From Varibaculum cambriense DSM 15806 (lineage in GTDB: Bacteria > Actinomycetota > Actinomycetes > Actinomycetales > Actinomycetaceae), in contig NZ_ATUF01000003.1 of NCBI RefSeq assembly GCF_000420065.1, forward strand, positions 1-64,000: DNA of 64,000 bases. The letters run 5' to 3'. The position numbers were made by a program, and so were the translations under genes. Each line of letters opens with the position of its first letter. Position 1 is the stretch's first letter. The notes under the pieces are model-generated. The model had not been told where the DNA came from, searched no databases, and saw only the letters and a list, made by a program, of their open reading frames with translations. Positions 29,341 through 36,732 of this stretch are shown piece by piece.

Positions 29341-29352
29341 ATGACTTTGTAA
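29341..29352 (+). CDS. Possible three-codon leader peptide (Met-Thr-Leu) of the ABC-F gene
   Basis: ATG ACT TTG TAA at 29341-29352 is preceded by GGGGAG (29325-29330). It is followed, before the ABC-F gene, by a CTCAGCTGAG palindrome (29364-29373) and a GACGC/GCGTC hairpin (29373-29396) that ends just before the CTGGAG ribosome-binding site. Antibiotic-inducible ABC-F genes often use such leader peptides to sense stalled ribosomes. This is inference from layout only. Confidence 0.3.
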   Translation: MTL

Positions 29353-29408
29353 TCTCTACTCAGCTCAGCTGAGACGCCGCCCTTAATCGTTGCGTCCTGG
29401 AGATTATT

Positions 29409-31034
29409 ATGCCTGCCATCATTCTCGAAAATATTTCTTTTGCATACTCCTCTAAACCGCTGCTCGAAAACATTAATTTGCAGGTAGGGGAGGGTGAGCG
29501 TGCCTGTTTGATTGGTCCCAATGGTTGCGGGAAAACCACCCTGCTTCGCATCGCTTCCCAGGATCTTTTGCCAGAACAAGGCAAGGTCAAGATCGTGGGA
29601 ACAAACACTGAGTTCTTCCAGGTGCCGGCGATTGAACATTATCGTGGAAGTGCCAGAGATTACCTCGAATGCGCGTTGTGTCCTCTGCGAAATATCGCTA
29701 CCCAGTTTCAGGACGCAACCAATCAAATTAGCCAGGGAGATAGTGCTGTTCATGCGGAACAGTGTTATGACCGGCTGCTTGCCTTAATGAGCTGTTTTGA
29801 TATTTGGTCGCTCGAGGTGCGGCTCACTGAAGTTCTGACGAGGATTGGCTTGGGGGTGCTCACAGGATCAGGATGTGACCGCAGTTTAAGCAGTATGTCC
29901 CCGGGGGAGCGGGGGAGGCTGCAACTGGCGGTCACGCTAATCATGAAGCCCGAGGTGTTAATTTTGGATGAACCCACCAACCATTTAGACGCGCGTGCCA
30001 TCGATTTTCTAGTAGAAACCGTTAATAAGTGGAGAGGCGCGGTTTTGATGTCGAGTCACGACCGGGCGTTTATTGAGGACACTGCCACGGTTATTTACGA
30101 TATGGACGTAGCACTATGGAATGAACTAGCTAAAGCTACTGGTAGTAGTCAGGTTACTGGTCTTTATCGCTGCGCGGGCGCCTACTCGAAATATTTAGCC
30201 GAAAAAACGAATGCCCGCCGCAAGCGTCGGGAATTACATGCAGCTCAGCAGGCCGAGAAACGGTTACTGAGAAAACATCGCCAGGAAGCTAGCAAGATAG
30301 CTCGCGGGGGCTTACGCCTGGCGAGCGCTGAGGGTAAAGCCAAGAAGTTTTTCGCGGATCGCGCTGCTGCCACCGCGCAGCGCCGAATGCGAAATGACGA
30401 TAAACGAGGCGAGCATCTTAGCAACCAGGAAGTGCGTAGACCCCGTAGCTACGACCTGTCTTTCGAGCTCAATCAACCCGCTGTAAGCACCGGAATCGCG
30501 GTGGCTGCGCGTCATGCCGCAGTTGCCGGACGTCTGGCGCCGGTCAGTTTTGATCTTTCCTACGGAGAGCATCTACTGGTCACTGGTGCTAATGGGTCAG
30601 GTAAATCTACCTTATTGAATTGGATCTATAGTGGGCAGCCACCCGAGAGCGCGCAAAGTAGCGGCACAATCACCGGCGAGCGGAAGGTCGGACTGGTTCC
30701 TCAGCAGCTTCCTCAGGAAGGCGACCCCGGATTCACTAGCCCTATTTGGGAAAACGGTATTGGCGAGGCCGGGAAAGGCGTCCTCCATCCTTCCCTGTGG
30801 ACTAAGCCCATTCCGGAACTTTCAGCCGGTAACCAGCGGCGAGCCCAAATTGCGTTAGCGCTGGCCACCTCTCCCGCCTTGCTTGTAATTGATGAGCCCA
30901 CTAACTACCTGGACTTGGAGACGATGCAAGCGCTGGAAGAAGCCATGAAGGCGTGGACGGGAACTCTAGTTGTAGCAAGCCATGACCGGTGGCTAATCGA
31001 CCATTGGAAAAGTAGAAAAATTTATATTCACTAG
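29409..31034 (+). CDS. ABC-F family ATPase (possible ribosome-protection protein)
   Basis: A 541-residue soluble protein with two ATP-binding cassettes and no membrane segments. The first has Walker A GPNGCGKTT, signature SMSPGERGR and LILDEPTNHLD. The second has GANGSGKST, ELSAGNQRR and LVIDEPTNYLD. A basic, coiled-coil-like linker (about residues 260-350, with RRKRRELHAAQQAEKRLLRK) joins them. Members of this family act on the ribosome; some displace macrolide, lincosamide or pleuromutilin drugs, others tune translation. The linker length and the accessory setting make a resistance-type protein possible, but the target drug cannot be predicted. A possible regulatory leader precedes it. Confidence 0.88.
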   Translation: MPAIILENISFAYSSKPLLENINLQVGEGERACLIGPNGCGKTTLLRIASQDLLPEQGKVKIVGTNTEFFQVPAIEHYRGSARDYLECALCPLRNIATQFQDATNQISQGDSAVHAEQCYDRLLALMSCFDIWSLEVRLTEVLTRIGLGVLTGSGCDRSLSSMSPGERGRLQLAVTLIMKPEVLILDEPTNHLDARAIDFLVETVNKWRGAVLMSSHDRAFIEDTATVIYDMDVALWNELAKATGSSQVTGLYRCAGAYSKYLAEKTNARRKRRELHAAQQAEKRLLRKHRQEASKIARGGLRLASAEGKAKKFFADRAAATAQRRMRNDDKRGEHLSNQEVRRPRSYDLSFELNQPAVSTGIAVAARHAAVAGRLAPVSFDLSYGEHLLVTGANGSGKSTLLNWIYSGQPPESAQSSGTITGERKVGLVPQQLPQEGDPGFTSPIWENGIGEAGKGVLHPSLWTKPIPELSAGNQRRAQIALALATSPALLVIDEPTNYLDLETMQALEEAMKAWTGTLVVASHDRWLIDHWKSRKIYIH

Positions 31035-31238
31035 CGCTTGCTATAGTTTTCATCTTTCATAGATATCGCGGCGGTGTCCCAAAACATTTTTTCCGTGCCA
31101 TAGCGAGCCGTATTTTTCTGGCCTTGCAGGCATGTGCAATTCTTGGCGGTGATTCCGTAAGGGAAGCAAGGGAAAGCTCTTGAATTTGTACTGACAGATA
31201 TTTTAAAATGTATGTGCAAATGTTGAAAGGAGGGGCTG

Positions 31239-31511
31239 ATGGGAGCTAGCACTTTAACTGTCAGAATTGATAGCGGGTTAAAAGAAGAAACAGCGAAAGT
31301 GGTGGAGAACTACGGTCTTGATTTGTCGTCGGTGATCCGCGCATTTTTCACTGAAATAGTTAACACTGAGTCCATCCCGCTATCCCTCGACTATCGGCGA
31401 CCTAATGCCGCGAGTCTGGAAGCTATTCGTGAAACCGAGCAGATGATCGCGCGCGGTGAAGGGCAAACTTATGAAACTGGCCGGGATGTTATCAAAGCAG
31501 CGTTAGCATGA
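31239..31511 (+). CDS. RelB/DinJ-family antitoxin
   Basis: A 90-residue protein with the N-terminal ribbon-helix-helix pattern of DinJ antitoxins (LTVRIDSGLKEETAKVVENY, then LDLSSVIRAFFTEIVN). It should dimerise, bind its own promoter and neutralise the downstream toxin. The ATG follows GAAAGGAGGGG. A short AT palindrome (ATTTTAAAAT, near 31199-31208) lies just upstream and could be part of the operator. Its stop overlaps the toxin start (ATGA), the usual coupling. Confidence 0.88.
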   Translation: MGASTLTVRIDSGLKEETAKVVENYGLDLSSVIRAFFTEIVNTESIPLSLDYRRPNAASLEAIRETEQMIARGEGQTYETGRDVIKAALA

Positions 31512-31813
31512 ATGGGAGGCTTACAGCCAAGTTCACTTCTGCTTTTAGTAGGGATCTAAAGAAAAAAGCTGCTAAAAGACAGTGGAATCTCGATGAACTT
31601 GAGGCTGTCATTGATCTGATTTTAGAAAACTCGCGTGAATCGCGCGGTATTCTGAAGCAACGCCACAGAATGCATAAGCTCTCGGGTCAATGGGGTGGGA
31701 GCAATGAGTGCCACGTGGCTAATGCGGGTGATTGGTTGGTGATTTGGAGAACCTGCGGCCAGGTTGCCTATTTTCAACGAACCGGAACTCACGATGAACT
31801 TTTTCGTAGGTAA
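31508..31813 (+). CDS. YafQ-family mRNA interferase toxin
   Basis: A 101-residue RelE-superfamily toxin of the YafQ type, which cuts mRNA in the ribosome. The family core is present: HRMHKLSGQWGGSNECHV, then GDWLVIWRTC and FQRTGTHDELF. The His residues before and within this core, the Asp of GDW and the His of RTGTH correspond to the catalytic set of YafQ. It appears intact. It is coupled to the DinJ-type antitoxin gene. Confidence 0.88.
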   Translation: MNGRLTAKFTSAFSRDLKKKAAKRQWNLDELEAVIDLILENSRESRGILKQRHRMHKLSGQWGGSNECHVANAGDWLVIWRTCGQVAYFQRTGTHDELFRR

Positions 31814-32067
31814 AGAATGGATAGTGGGGGCAACTTAAAATGTGGGGGGGGCAGCCACAAGTCATCTAAAACTGGGCGGTGATTTTAATGGTTCCGCCGC
31901 ATGGAAAGTTTCTTTAACTTGTGCTGACGGTTATTTATGTTCTGCGTACAAAAACCTTTAGAGGTGGGAAGGGGTTAGCTTTATCTATAAACCAGTTAGA
32001 TTCTGATGCTTTCAATCTCTATTCATGTGGAGGTTATTTTCGAGAGCAAACTGGTAGATATCTCTGG
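31814..32067. other. Gap with no convincing gene
   Basis: Between the first toxin gene and the broken GIY-YIG gene. It contains a G-rich run near 31845 and a short plus-strand frame (31921-32142) that overlaps the 3' end of the pseudogene. I see no recognisable protein or RNA. Confidence 0.4.
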
Positions 32068-33026
32068 TTAGTGCTTGTGAATGCCAGCGGACAAACCTTC
32101 CAGAGGAACTTTGACGCATGGCTTGCAACGCAAAAGTTCTAGCACCTTGTAATATTTTCGGATATTTTGGCAGATTCTTTTTAAGTCACCGCTGTTAAAC
32201 ACTACTTGGTCGGCGGACGTTGAGTCGTAGTTTATTCGGTCAACAAAGAACCCTCGGGTATTACGCTTCCAAGGTGTCAATAGGGAGAGCAGCCTGCTAT
32301 GCGAAAACGTTCCGACAGGATATTGAGACAGGAAAGTCCCGAGGCCTCCCTTCTCGGGAAGAAAAGAAGTTCCAGAGTCCCGGTAATTAGTGTTGCCCAA
32401 CGACCTCCTGCAGTACTCGGATAATCTGAAATCGTCCAATATAGTCCTTCAAGCTTGATAGCTTCGGGAACCAGATTTGTTAAAGCAAAAACCAAATCGG
32501 CGAGTATGAGATCTCGGAATTCATCAGGAACCTGTTTTAGAAACTTCGAGGATTCATTTCCCAAAGAAGGTAATTTTTCTTTGATGCCGCACAAATCGTA
32601 TGGACCATCCCCAAGTACCCAAGAATGTTGTTCCTCCACCGGTACTGCTTTATCCAGTGTTGACGGTTGATTGTGACCTTAGTTCAGAGCACGATTCCGC
32701 AAAGGCTTACCAGATTCCCGAAATCTGCGAATTTCGCTATTTTCTATTCTGGTCAAGTCCAAGTCTTGGGGTACAGGCATGAACCATAACTTCTCTATGT
32801 CATCCCAAGCTTCATGATGATTGGTATGACTATGCCGGTGCTGAGCAAAACGCGTCACTACATTCTGTGCTTGACCGACATAAAACTCACCGTTGAAAAA
32901 CTGGAGGATATAGATACCACGGCGCCGTTCTGGAATTAACGCCGAAATTGATTTCAACTGGGAGACATTAAAACGCAAATACTTAAGGTTCATTTGACCA
33001 AGACTTGTACTATCAGAATAGGTCAT
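32068..33026 (-). pseudogene. Disrupted GIY-YIG nuclease-family gene
   Basis: The N-terminal 115 codons (33026 to 32682) encode a GIY-YIG domain: RRGIYILQFFNGEFYVGQAQ, then RFAQHRHSH and an Asp/Glu-rich helix. A TAA at 32679-32681 interrupts the frame. The same frame then continues open through 32277 with protein-like sequence (VEEQHSWVLGDGPYDLCG, LYWTISDYPSTAGGRWATL). Near 32280-32365 the sense shifts to a second frame that runs to 32068 (FFVDRINYDSTSADQVVF, LKRICQNIRKYYKVLELL). One nonsense codon plus one frameshift therefore inactivate the gene. GIY-YIG domains cut or nick DNA; the downstream domain is unidentified. The gene starts inside the second toxin's 3' end and could be co-transcribed with it. 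Confidence 0.68.
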
Positions 33027-33297
33027 CGTGTGATCCGGTTCGGGTTAGTATCAGAAGCAGCTCGCTTCGCTCGACACGGTATATCAGTAACCAATCTCCC
33101 TCGAGGTGAATTTCGCGATATCCCTTCCACTGTCCCTGCAGTGCGTGGTCACGATAGCGGGTTTGCAACTCGTCGCGATCCTGAGCCATTAGGGCTGCAA
33201 CTGCGTGTGCCAGCTTCGACGGATCGTAATGCCTTTTGAACAGTGCTTTCGCGTCGCGTTTGAACTGGGAGGTGCGAAAGACTTTAGTTAGCTTCAT
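33013..33297 (-). CDS. YafQ-family mRNA interferase toxin (second module)
   Basis: A 94-residue YafQ-like toxin with all family landmarks: DHALQGQWKGYREIHLEGDW, then LLIYRVERSELLLILTRTGSH and a DDLF C-terminus. It is not a recent copy of the toxin at 31508, since sequence identity is limited to motifs. The start overlaps the antitoxin's 3' end by 14 bases. It appears intact. Confidence 0.9.
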   Translation of the reverse strand: MKLTKVFRTSQFKRDAKALFKRHYDPSKLAHAVAALMAQDRDELQTRYRDHALQGQWKGYREIHLEGDWLLIYRVERSELLLILTRTGSHDDLF

Positions 33298-33538
33298 TAA
33301 GATCCGCCATTAACTCGGTGACGGTATCAAAGGAAGCTCCGGTGCGGGATTCGGCTTCAGCACGAGCCAGTAGGTTGGCTGAATTTTCCCGGCGCGGCGT
33401 GAACGGAATACCGTTGCTGGCAATCGACTGCCTCAGAAACATGTTAATTGCAGTGCTCATATCTAACCCCAGTTCGCGGAACAGCTCCGCTGCCTGTGTC
33501 TTGGTCTGGTCATCAGTTCGGAACGATATATTGGCCAC
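33284..33538 (-). CDS. RelB/DinJ-family antitoxin (second module)
   Basis: An 84-residue ribbon-helix-helix antitoxin beginning MANISFRTDDQTKTQAAELF (the first codon is GTG), followed by GLDMSTAINMFLRQSIASNG, the classic DinJ pattern. I chose the GTG at 33536-33538 because it follows GAGGTG at good spacing and gives the family's usual N-terminus. A GTG three codons upstream (33547) is possible. It forms a bicistron with the YafQ toxin at 33013. Confidence 0.88.
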   Translation of the reverse strand: MANISFRTDDQTKTQAAELFRELGLDMSTAINMFLRQSIASNGIPFTPRRENSANLLARAEAESRTGASFDTVTELMADLNEAN

Positions 33539-33696
33539 CAGAAACACCTCATTTCAGGCAATTGCTACTACTATGTGCCTACATTAGCATTAATTTTGCG
33601 CGTAATTAATAGCTTTGAAAATATCTTTACTGCATGAATGTTCCCGATAGAGGGTTAATTACGTGGATGACATGCTGTCAGATTGGCATTCAAGGG

Positions 33697-33728
33697 GAGC
33701 GGGTAGTTGCACCTGCGGTGCCTACCCT
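33697..33728. repeat. Palindromic 32-bp repeat, copy upstream of the surface-protein gene
   Basis: It begins GAGCGGGTAG and folds as GGGTAG...GCACC/GGTGC.CTACCC. It is nearly identical to copies at 35866-35897 and 35958-35989. The gap 33539-33899 contains otherwise only the presumed promoters of the antitoxin and surface-protein genes. Confidence 0.75.
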
Positions 33729-33899
33729 TACTTTGCTCGGATTGGAAACGGGAAAGCGAACTTTCGTCTCAGCTATCCGAATTTTAGCGTTATCCCGATT
33801 TCCTGTATCTATGTAAATCTGCAGATAAATCAAGTATAATCACCGGTGAGTTGGATTTTTATGTATGTAGAATCCGCATTTAATCGAGAGAGGAAAATT

Positions 33900-35672
33900 A
33901 TGATTCTTGATAGACCTCGGCATAGATTGTTTCTTGCCGGCAGCTTAAGTTTACTTTTAGCCTTGAGTGCAACTACTCCCGCTTTAGCAGCCGGAGGCGC
34001 GCAGTCGTCCGCAGTTAATACTGTAGAAAGCGGCGCAGATCCGGCAGCTAACAATCTGCACAAAACCGAAAATTATGTTAATTCAGACCTCTCGGTTCTG
34101 CCGGATAATGTGAATTGGGATGGTAAGCGTAAGGGGTTAGGGGATACTAATACTTTCTACGAGGCCGTTAAACTACCCGACGGTGCAACTCCCTACAGTG
34201 TTGTAGATATGCGAAAGTTTCCCGGGGTAAATGAGCCTCTGATTAAGAATGCTAAAGAGTTTGGCTGGGATCTAAACAAGGGTGCCATCAGCATTTCCAA
34301 GGAAGGAAAAGCGTTTAAGAACGGCACCGGGGAATCGGGAATTATTAATCCGGAAAATAAGAAAAATATATTTTGGTTCGGAAAATACCGTAAAAGTGCA
34401 GAACCAGGAATTAAGAAAAACGAGAACAAGGACTTGATTGCTAAGCTCGCATGGGATCCCTGGATTGCTGCAGGCTCGACCGCTATTAAAGGAGCTAAAA
34501 AATCCATCCCGCCCGCCGGTGATTACTGCAAGCTAAGCAAGCAGAAATATGAAGGGTTCACGTTTTGGGACACATGCGATAGTCCCGACGTTAATAAGGA
34601 CACCAAACAGTTCTTTGAAGATTACAGTGCCGCGAAAATCGGTAGATATGAGATGTTGGCGCGCGCAGATTTAGAGGATGGTACGCACCTCATATTTTCT
34701 TTTACTCGTACAGTTTATCCTCGATTTAATTCCGGGGTTAAACAGGCAGTCGATGTCACCCCTGGAAGTGAAATAGTTATTACCCCATCTTGGGTATCCA
34801 ATGGAAATAAGGGCGGCACTGACCAACTACAGCTGCGAATCTATGACGCTACCGGAAAACAAATTTCTGATTACCCAGACTGGAACACAGATCGTCCGGT
34901 AATGCTCTACAAGGGTGATACCAATAGGCCAGAAGTTGGAACCCAAGGTTTTGTTTGGAAAGTCCCGAAAGGGGTGACCCGAATTTTCACCACTTTCCGG
35001 CAAGCAGATGAAACTAAGGATCATACTGGTCTTGCAAAGAAGAGCGCGGTTGCTCTCACCGGTTTCACTGGTGCAACTGTCACCACCGGATCGCATCTCA
35101 CCATGTCTAATGCGGGTAGCAACGATGCCTCGAAACAGATCGTGAATAAGCCGTTCGATTTCTCCTTGGGGATTGTAAATGACGGCTTTGCGGCAACCGC
35201 GAACGGAGAGTTCTCCGCGTCCCTGCCCAAAGGCGTTACTGCCAAGGCAGTATCTGTACTGGCAGGAGGGAAAGAAGTCCCGGGAACGATCAAGGATGGG
35301 AAAATTACTGTTCCTCTTGGAAAAATTGAAGTGGGGCAAAAAGTAGTTATTAAACTGCGTGGCCTAGTACTTCCTAATACTAAAAAGTGGAGTTTGGAAA
35401 ATCCGAAACTGGCATACAATACCTTCGCACTAAACGGAGGTTACACCGATGCAGCTGAGTTCCAAGATCCCTTCCATATTGTGCATCCGTACACGATTTC
35501 TTTGATGGCAAACCAAGCACCTAGTGCAGCCCCGTCAACGGAGTCCAAGCCCGCCAAGAAGAAAGCCCTACCGGGAACTGGTGCCATAGCAACAGAAATT
35601 ATGGTACTAGCTGGGATATTTACCCTAGCCGGGATTACGTTACTTGTCGTTCGGCGTAAATACGGAAAATAA
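33900..35672 (+). CDS. LPxTG-anchored surface protein
   Basis: A 590-residue exported wall protein. The signal peptide (about residues 1-30) is MILDRPRHRLFLAGSLSLLL with an ATPALAA cleavage region. The C-terminal sortase signal is LPGTG (about 557-561), a hydrophobic segment and VVRRKYGK. The ectodomain is not one I recognise. Residues about 45-400 include an aromatic-rich region with a Cys pair (around DYCKLSKQKYEGFTFWDTCD). Residues about 400-540 look like a beta-sandwich domain of the DUF11 or Ig-like type (VNDGFAATANGEFSASLPKG). The ATG at 33900 after GAGAGGA is preferred over a GTG at 33846. It is probably an adhesin or envelope protein; the repeats on both sides suggest a variable locus. 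Confidence 0.85.
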   Translation: MILDRPRHRLFLAGSLSLLLALSATTPALAAGGAQSSAVNTVESGADPAANNLHKTENYVNSDLSVLPDNVNWDGKRKGLGDTNTFYEAVKLPDGATPYSVVDMRKFPGVNEPLIKNAKEFGWDLNKGAISISKEGKAFKNGTGESGIINPENKKNIFWFGKYRKSAEPGIKKNENKDLIAKLAWDPWIAAGSTAIKGAKKSIPPAGDYCKLSKQKYEGFTFWDTCDSPDVNKDTKQFFEDYSAAKIGRYEMLARADLEDGTHLIFSFTRTVYPRFNSGVKQAVDVTPGSEIVITPSWVSNGNKGGTDQLQLRIYDATGKQISDYPDWNTDRPVMLYKGDTNRPEVGTQGFVWKVPKGVTRIFTTFRQADETKDHTGLAKKSAVALTGFTGATVTTGSHLTMSNAGSNDASKQIVNKPFDFSLGIVNDGFAATANGEFSASLPKGVTAKAVSVLAGGKEVPGTIKDGKITVPLGKIEVGQKVVIKLRGLVLPNTKKWSLENPKLAYNTFALNGGYTDAAEFQDPFHIVHPYTISLMANQAPSAAPSTESKPAKKKALPGTGAIATEIMVLAGIFTLAGITLLVVRRKYGK

Positions 35673-35688
35673 CAATTAAATAATTTAA

Positions 35689-35724
35689 GGTAAGGGCTCT
35701 GGATGTTATTCCAGAGCCCTTACC
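35689..35724 (+). terminator. Terminator of the surface-protein gene
   Basis: Perfect 14-bp stem (35689-35702 and 35711-35724) with an 8-base loop, 16 bases past the stop codon. Confidence 0.85.
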
Positions 35725-35814
35725 TATATCCGATGGATAAGCTGCGTAAATTTGGTACTAACCCCACCTCAGAGCGGGTGTTCGGTCGCTGCGCTCCCTG
35801 CGACCCTTCTTCGC

Positions 35815-35873
35815 TCGTCGAATAAGCAAAAAGAGCAAGCTCTTTTTGCTTGCTCTCCTCTCTTCGAGCGGGT
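35815..35873. repeat. 59-bp direct repeat, copy 1, containing a 13-bp hairpin
   Basis: It matches 35996-36054 with a single mismatch, 181 bp apart start to start. Inside are arms AAGCAAAAAGAGC (35824-35836) and GCTCTTTTTGCTT (35839-35851), a terminator-like hairpin. The copy ends in CTTCGAGCGGGT, the same bases that form the 3' end of the neighbouring tRNA-Gly gene. Confidence 0.85.
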
Positions 35874-35897
35874 AGTAGCACCCTTGGTGCCTACCCT
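35866..35897. repeat. Palindromic 32-bp repeat, second copy
   Basis: GAGCGGGTAGTAGCACC, a short loop, then GGTGCCTACCCT. It overlaps the end of the first 59-bp direct repeat. Related to the copies at 33697 and 35958. Confidence 0.8.
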
Positions 35898-35957
35898 TCC
35901 TCACTCCGGTCACAAGCATTCAAGCACGTTCCGCGCTTGTGCTTGCACCTCCGTTCA

Positions 35958-35989
35958 GAGCGGGTAGTTGCACCTGTGGTGCCTACCCT
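35958..35989. repeat. Palindromic 32-bp repeat, third copy
   Basis: Differs from the copy at 33697-33728 at one base. It begins GAGCGGGTAG and folds through GCACC/GGTGC and GGGTAG/CTACCC. Between copies 2 and 3 lies a further Cys/Gly-codon-like, palindrome-rich stretch (35911-35946). Confidence 0.8.
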
Positions 35990-35995
35990 CCTCGT

Positions 35996-36054
35996 TCGTC
36001 GAATAAGCAAAAAGAGCAAGCTCTTTTTGCTTGCTCTCCTCACTTCGAGCGGGT
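35996..36054. repeat. 59-bp direct repeat, copy 2, abutting tRNA-Gly
   Basis: One mismatch to 35815-35873. Its last 7 bases are the 3' end of the tRNA-Gly gene, so the embedded hairpin (36005-36032) lies just downstream of that tRNA and could be its terminator. Confidence 0.85.
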
Positions 36055-36118
36055 GACGAGAATCGAACTCGCCTCTACAGCTTGGGAAGCTGTCGTTCTA
36101 CCGATGAACTACACCCGC
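36048..36118 (-). tRNA. tRNA-Gly (anticodon CCC)
   Basis: The minus strand folds with acceptor stem GCGGGTG/CACCCGC, a D-arm with GTTCATCGGTAGAAC, anticodon stem-loop ACAGC-TTCCCAA-GCTGT (anticodon CCC) and a T-arm with GTTCGATTC. The discriminator is T and no CCA is encoded. 71 bases. Confidence 0.94.
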
Positions 36119-36253
36119 GTTGGCATCTAGCCGCCTTTAGAGTATAACCAGTACCGGCGCTCCACTCAAAACGAGCGGTTAAAGTGAGAACAAATGACCG
36201 ACAATGAAGGAGTATGCGGCTAACTTGGACTCATCAACACCAGGGAGGGACAA

Positions 36254-36730
36254 ATGACTTTCGTAGTAGCGTTAGCGGCGATCTGCGACGGGAAACTACT
36301 GTGCGCGCAGCGTTCCTACCCGGAAAAACTACGCGGCAAATGGGAACTACCGGGCGGGAAAGTGCGCGAGGGTGAGGAACCGATAGCAGCGTTAGTGCGG
36401 GAAATAAAAGAGGAACTCGATTGGGAGATTCCTCCCTCGCAGCTGGGGCAGATCTTACCCGGCCCGCTCCCGGCGGGGAACTGGCCGCTACTAAAAGGTG
36501 CCCAGATGCGAGTAATGCTTTACCATCCCCGGGAGCTACCTGCCCTGCAAGCAGGGGATTCGCACCTAAGCTTACAGTGGAGTCCGGCAGAAAAAGTAAC
36601 GCAGCTAGACTGGCTAGAACCCGATTTGCCTATCGCCGAAGCGTTAAGTCGCCTCCTCAAAAAAAACCAGCCTAGCTGCGTCCTCAACATAGCTAACAAG
36701 CCAGCGGAGCCTAGACCCCAGCTAACTTAG
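36254..36730 (+). CDS. Nudix hydrolase (MutT-like)
   Basis: A 158-residue Nudix protein. The Nudix box GGKVREGEEPIAALVREIKE-EL (about residues 35-56) has all metal-binding Glu residues. The preceding LCAQRSYPEKLRGKWELPGG resembles MutT-type enzymes that hydrolyse 8-oxo-dGTP. The C-terminal WLEPDLPIAEAL is also MutT-like. A Pro-rich tail of about 20 residues is extra. The ATG follows GGGAGGG. It is convergent with glpC, with only 2 bases between the stops. A house-cleaning role is likely; the exact substrate is not certain. Confidence 0.88.
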   Translation: MTFVVALAAICDGKLLCAQRSYPEKLRGKWELPGGKVREGEEPIAALVREIKEELDWEIPPSQLGQILPGPLPAGNWPLLKGAQMRVMLYHPRELPALQAGDSHLSLQWSPAEKVTQLDWLEPDLPIAEALSRLLKKNQPSCVLNIANKPAEPRPQLT

Positions 36731-36732
36731 CA

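Noticed and set aside
31921-32142. Plus-strand 73-codon frame next to the GIY-YIG pseudogene
   Set aside because: No recognisable motif or ribosome-binding site, and it overlaps the better-supported pseudogene on the other strand.
33846-33899. GTG start 54 bases upstream for the surface-protein gene
   Set aside because: It would put an 18-residue extension before a normal signal peptide. The ATG at 33900 has the better ribosome-binding site.
35760-36050. CRISPR array near tRNA-Gly
   Set aside because: Repeats are few, unevenly spaced, of different lengths and palindromic; there are no regular spacers and no cas genes.
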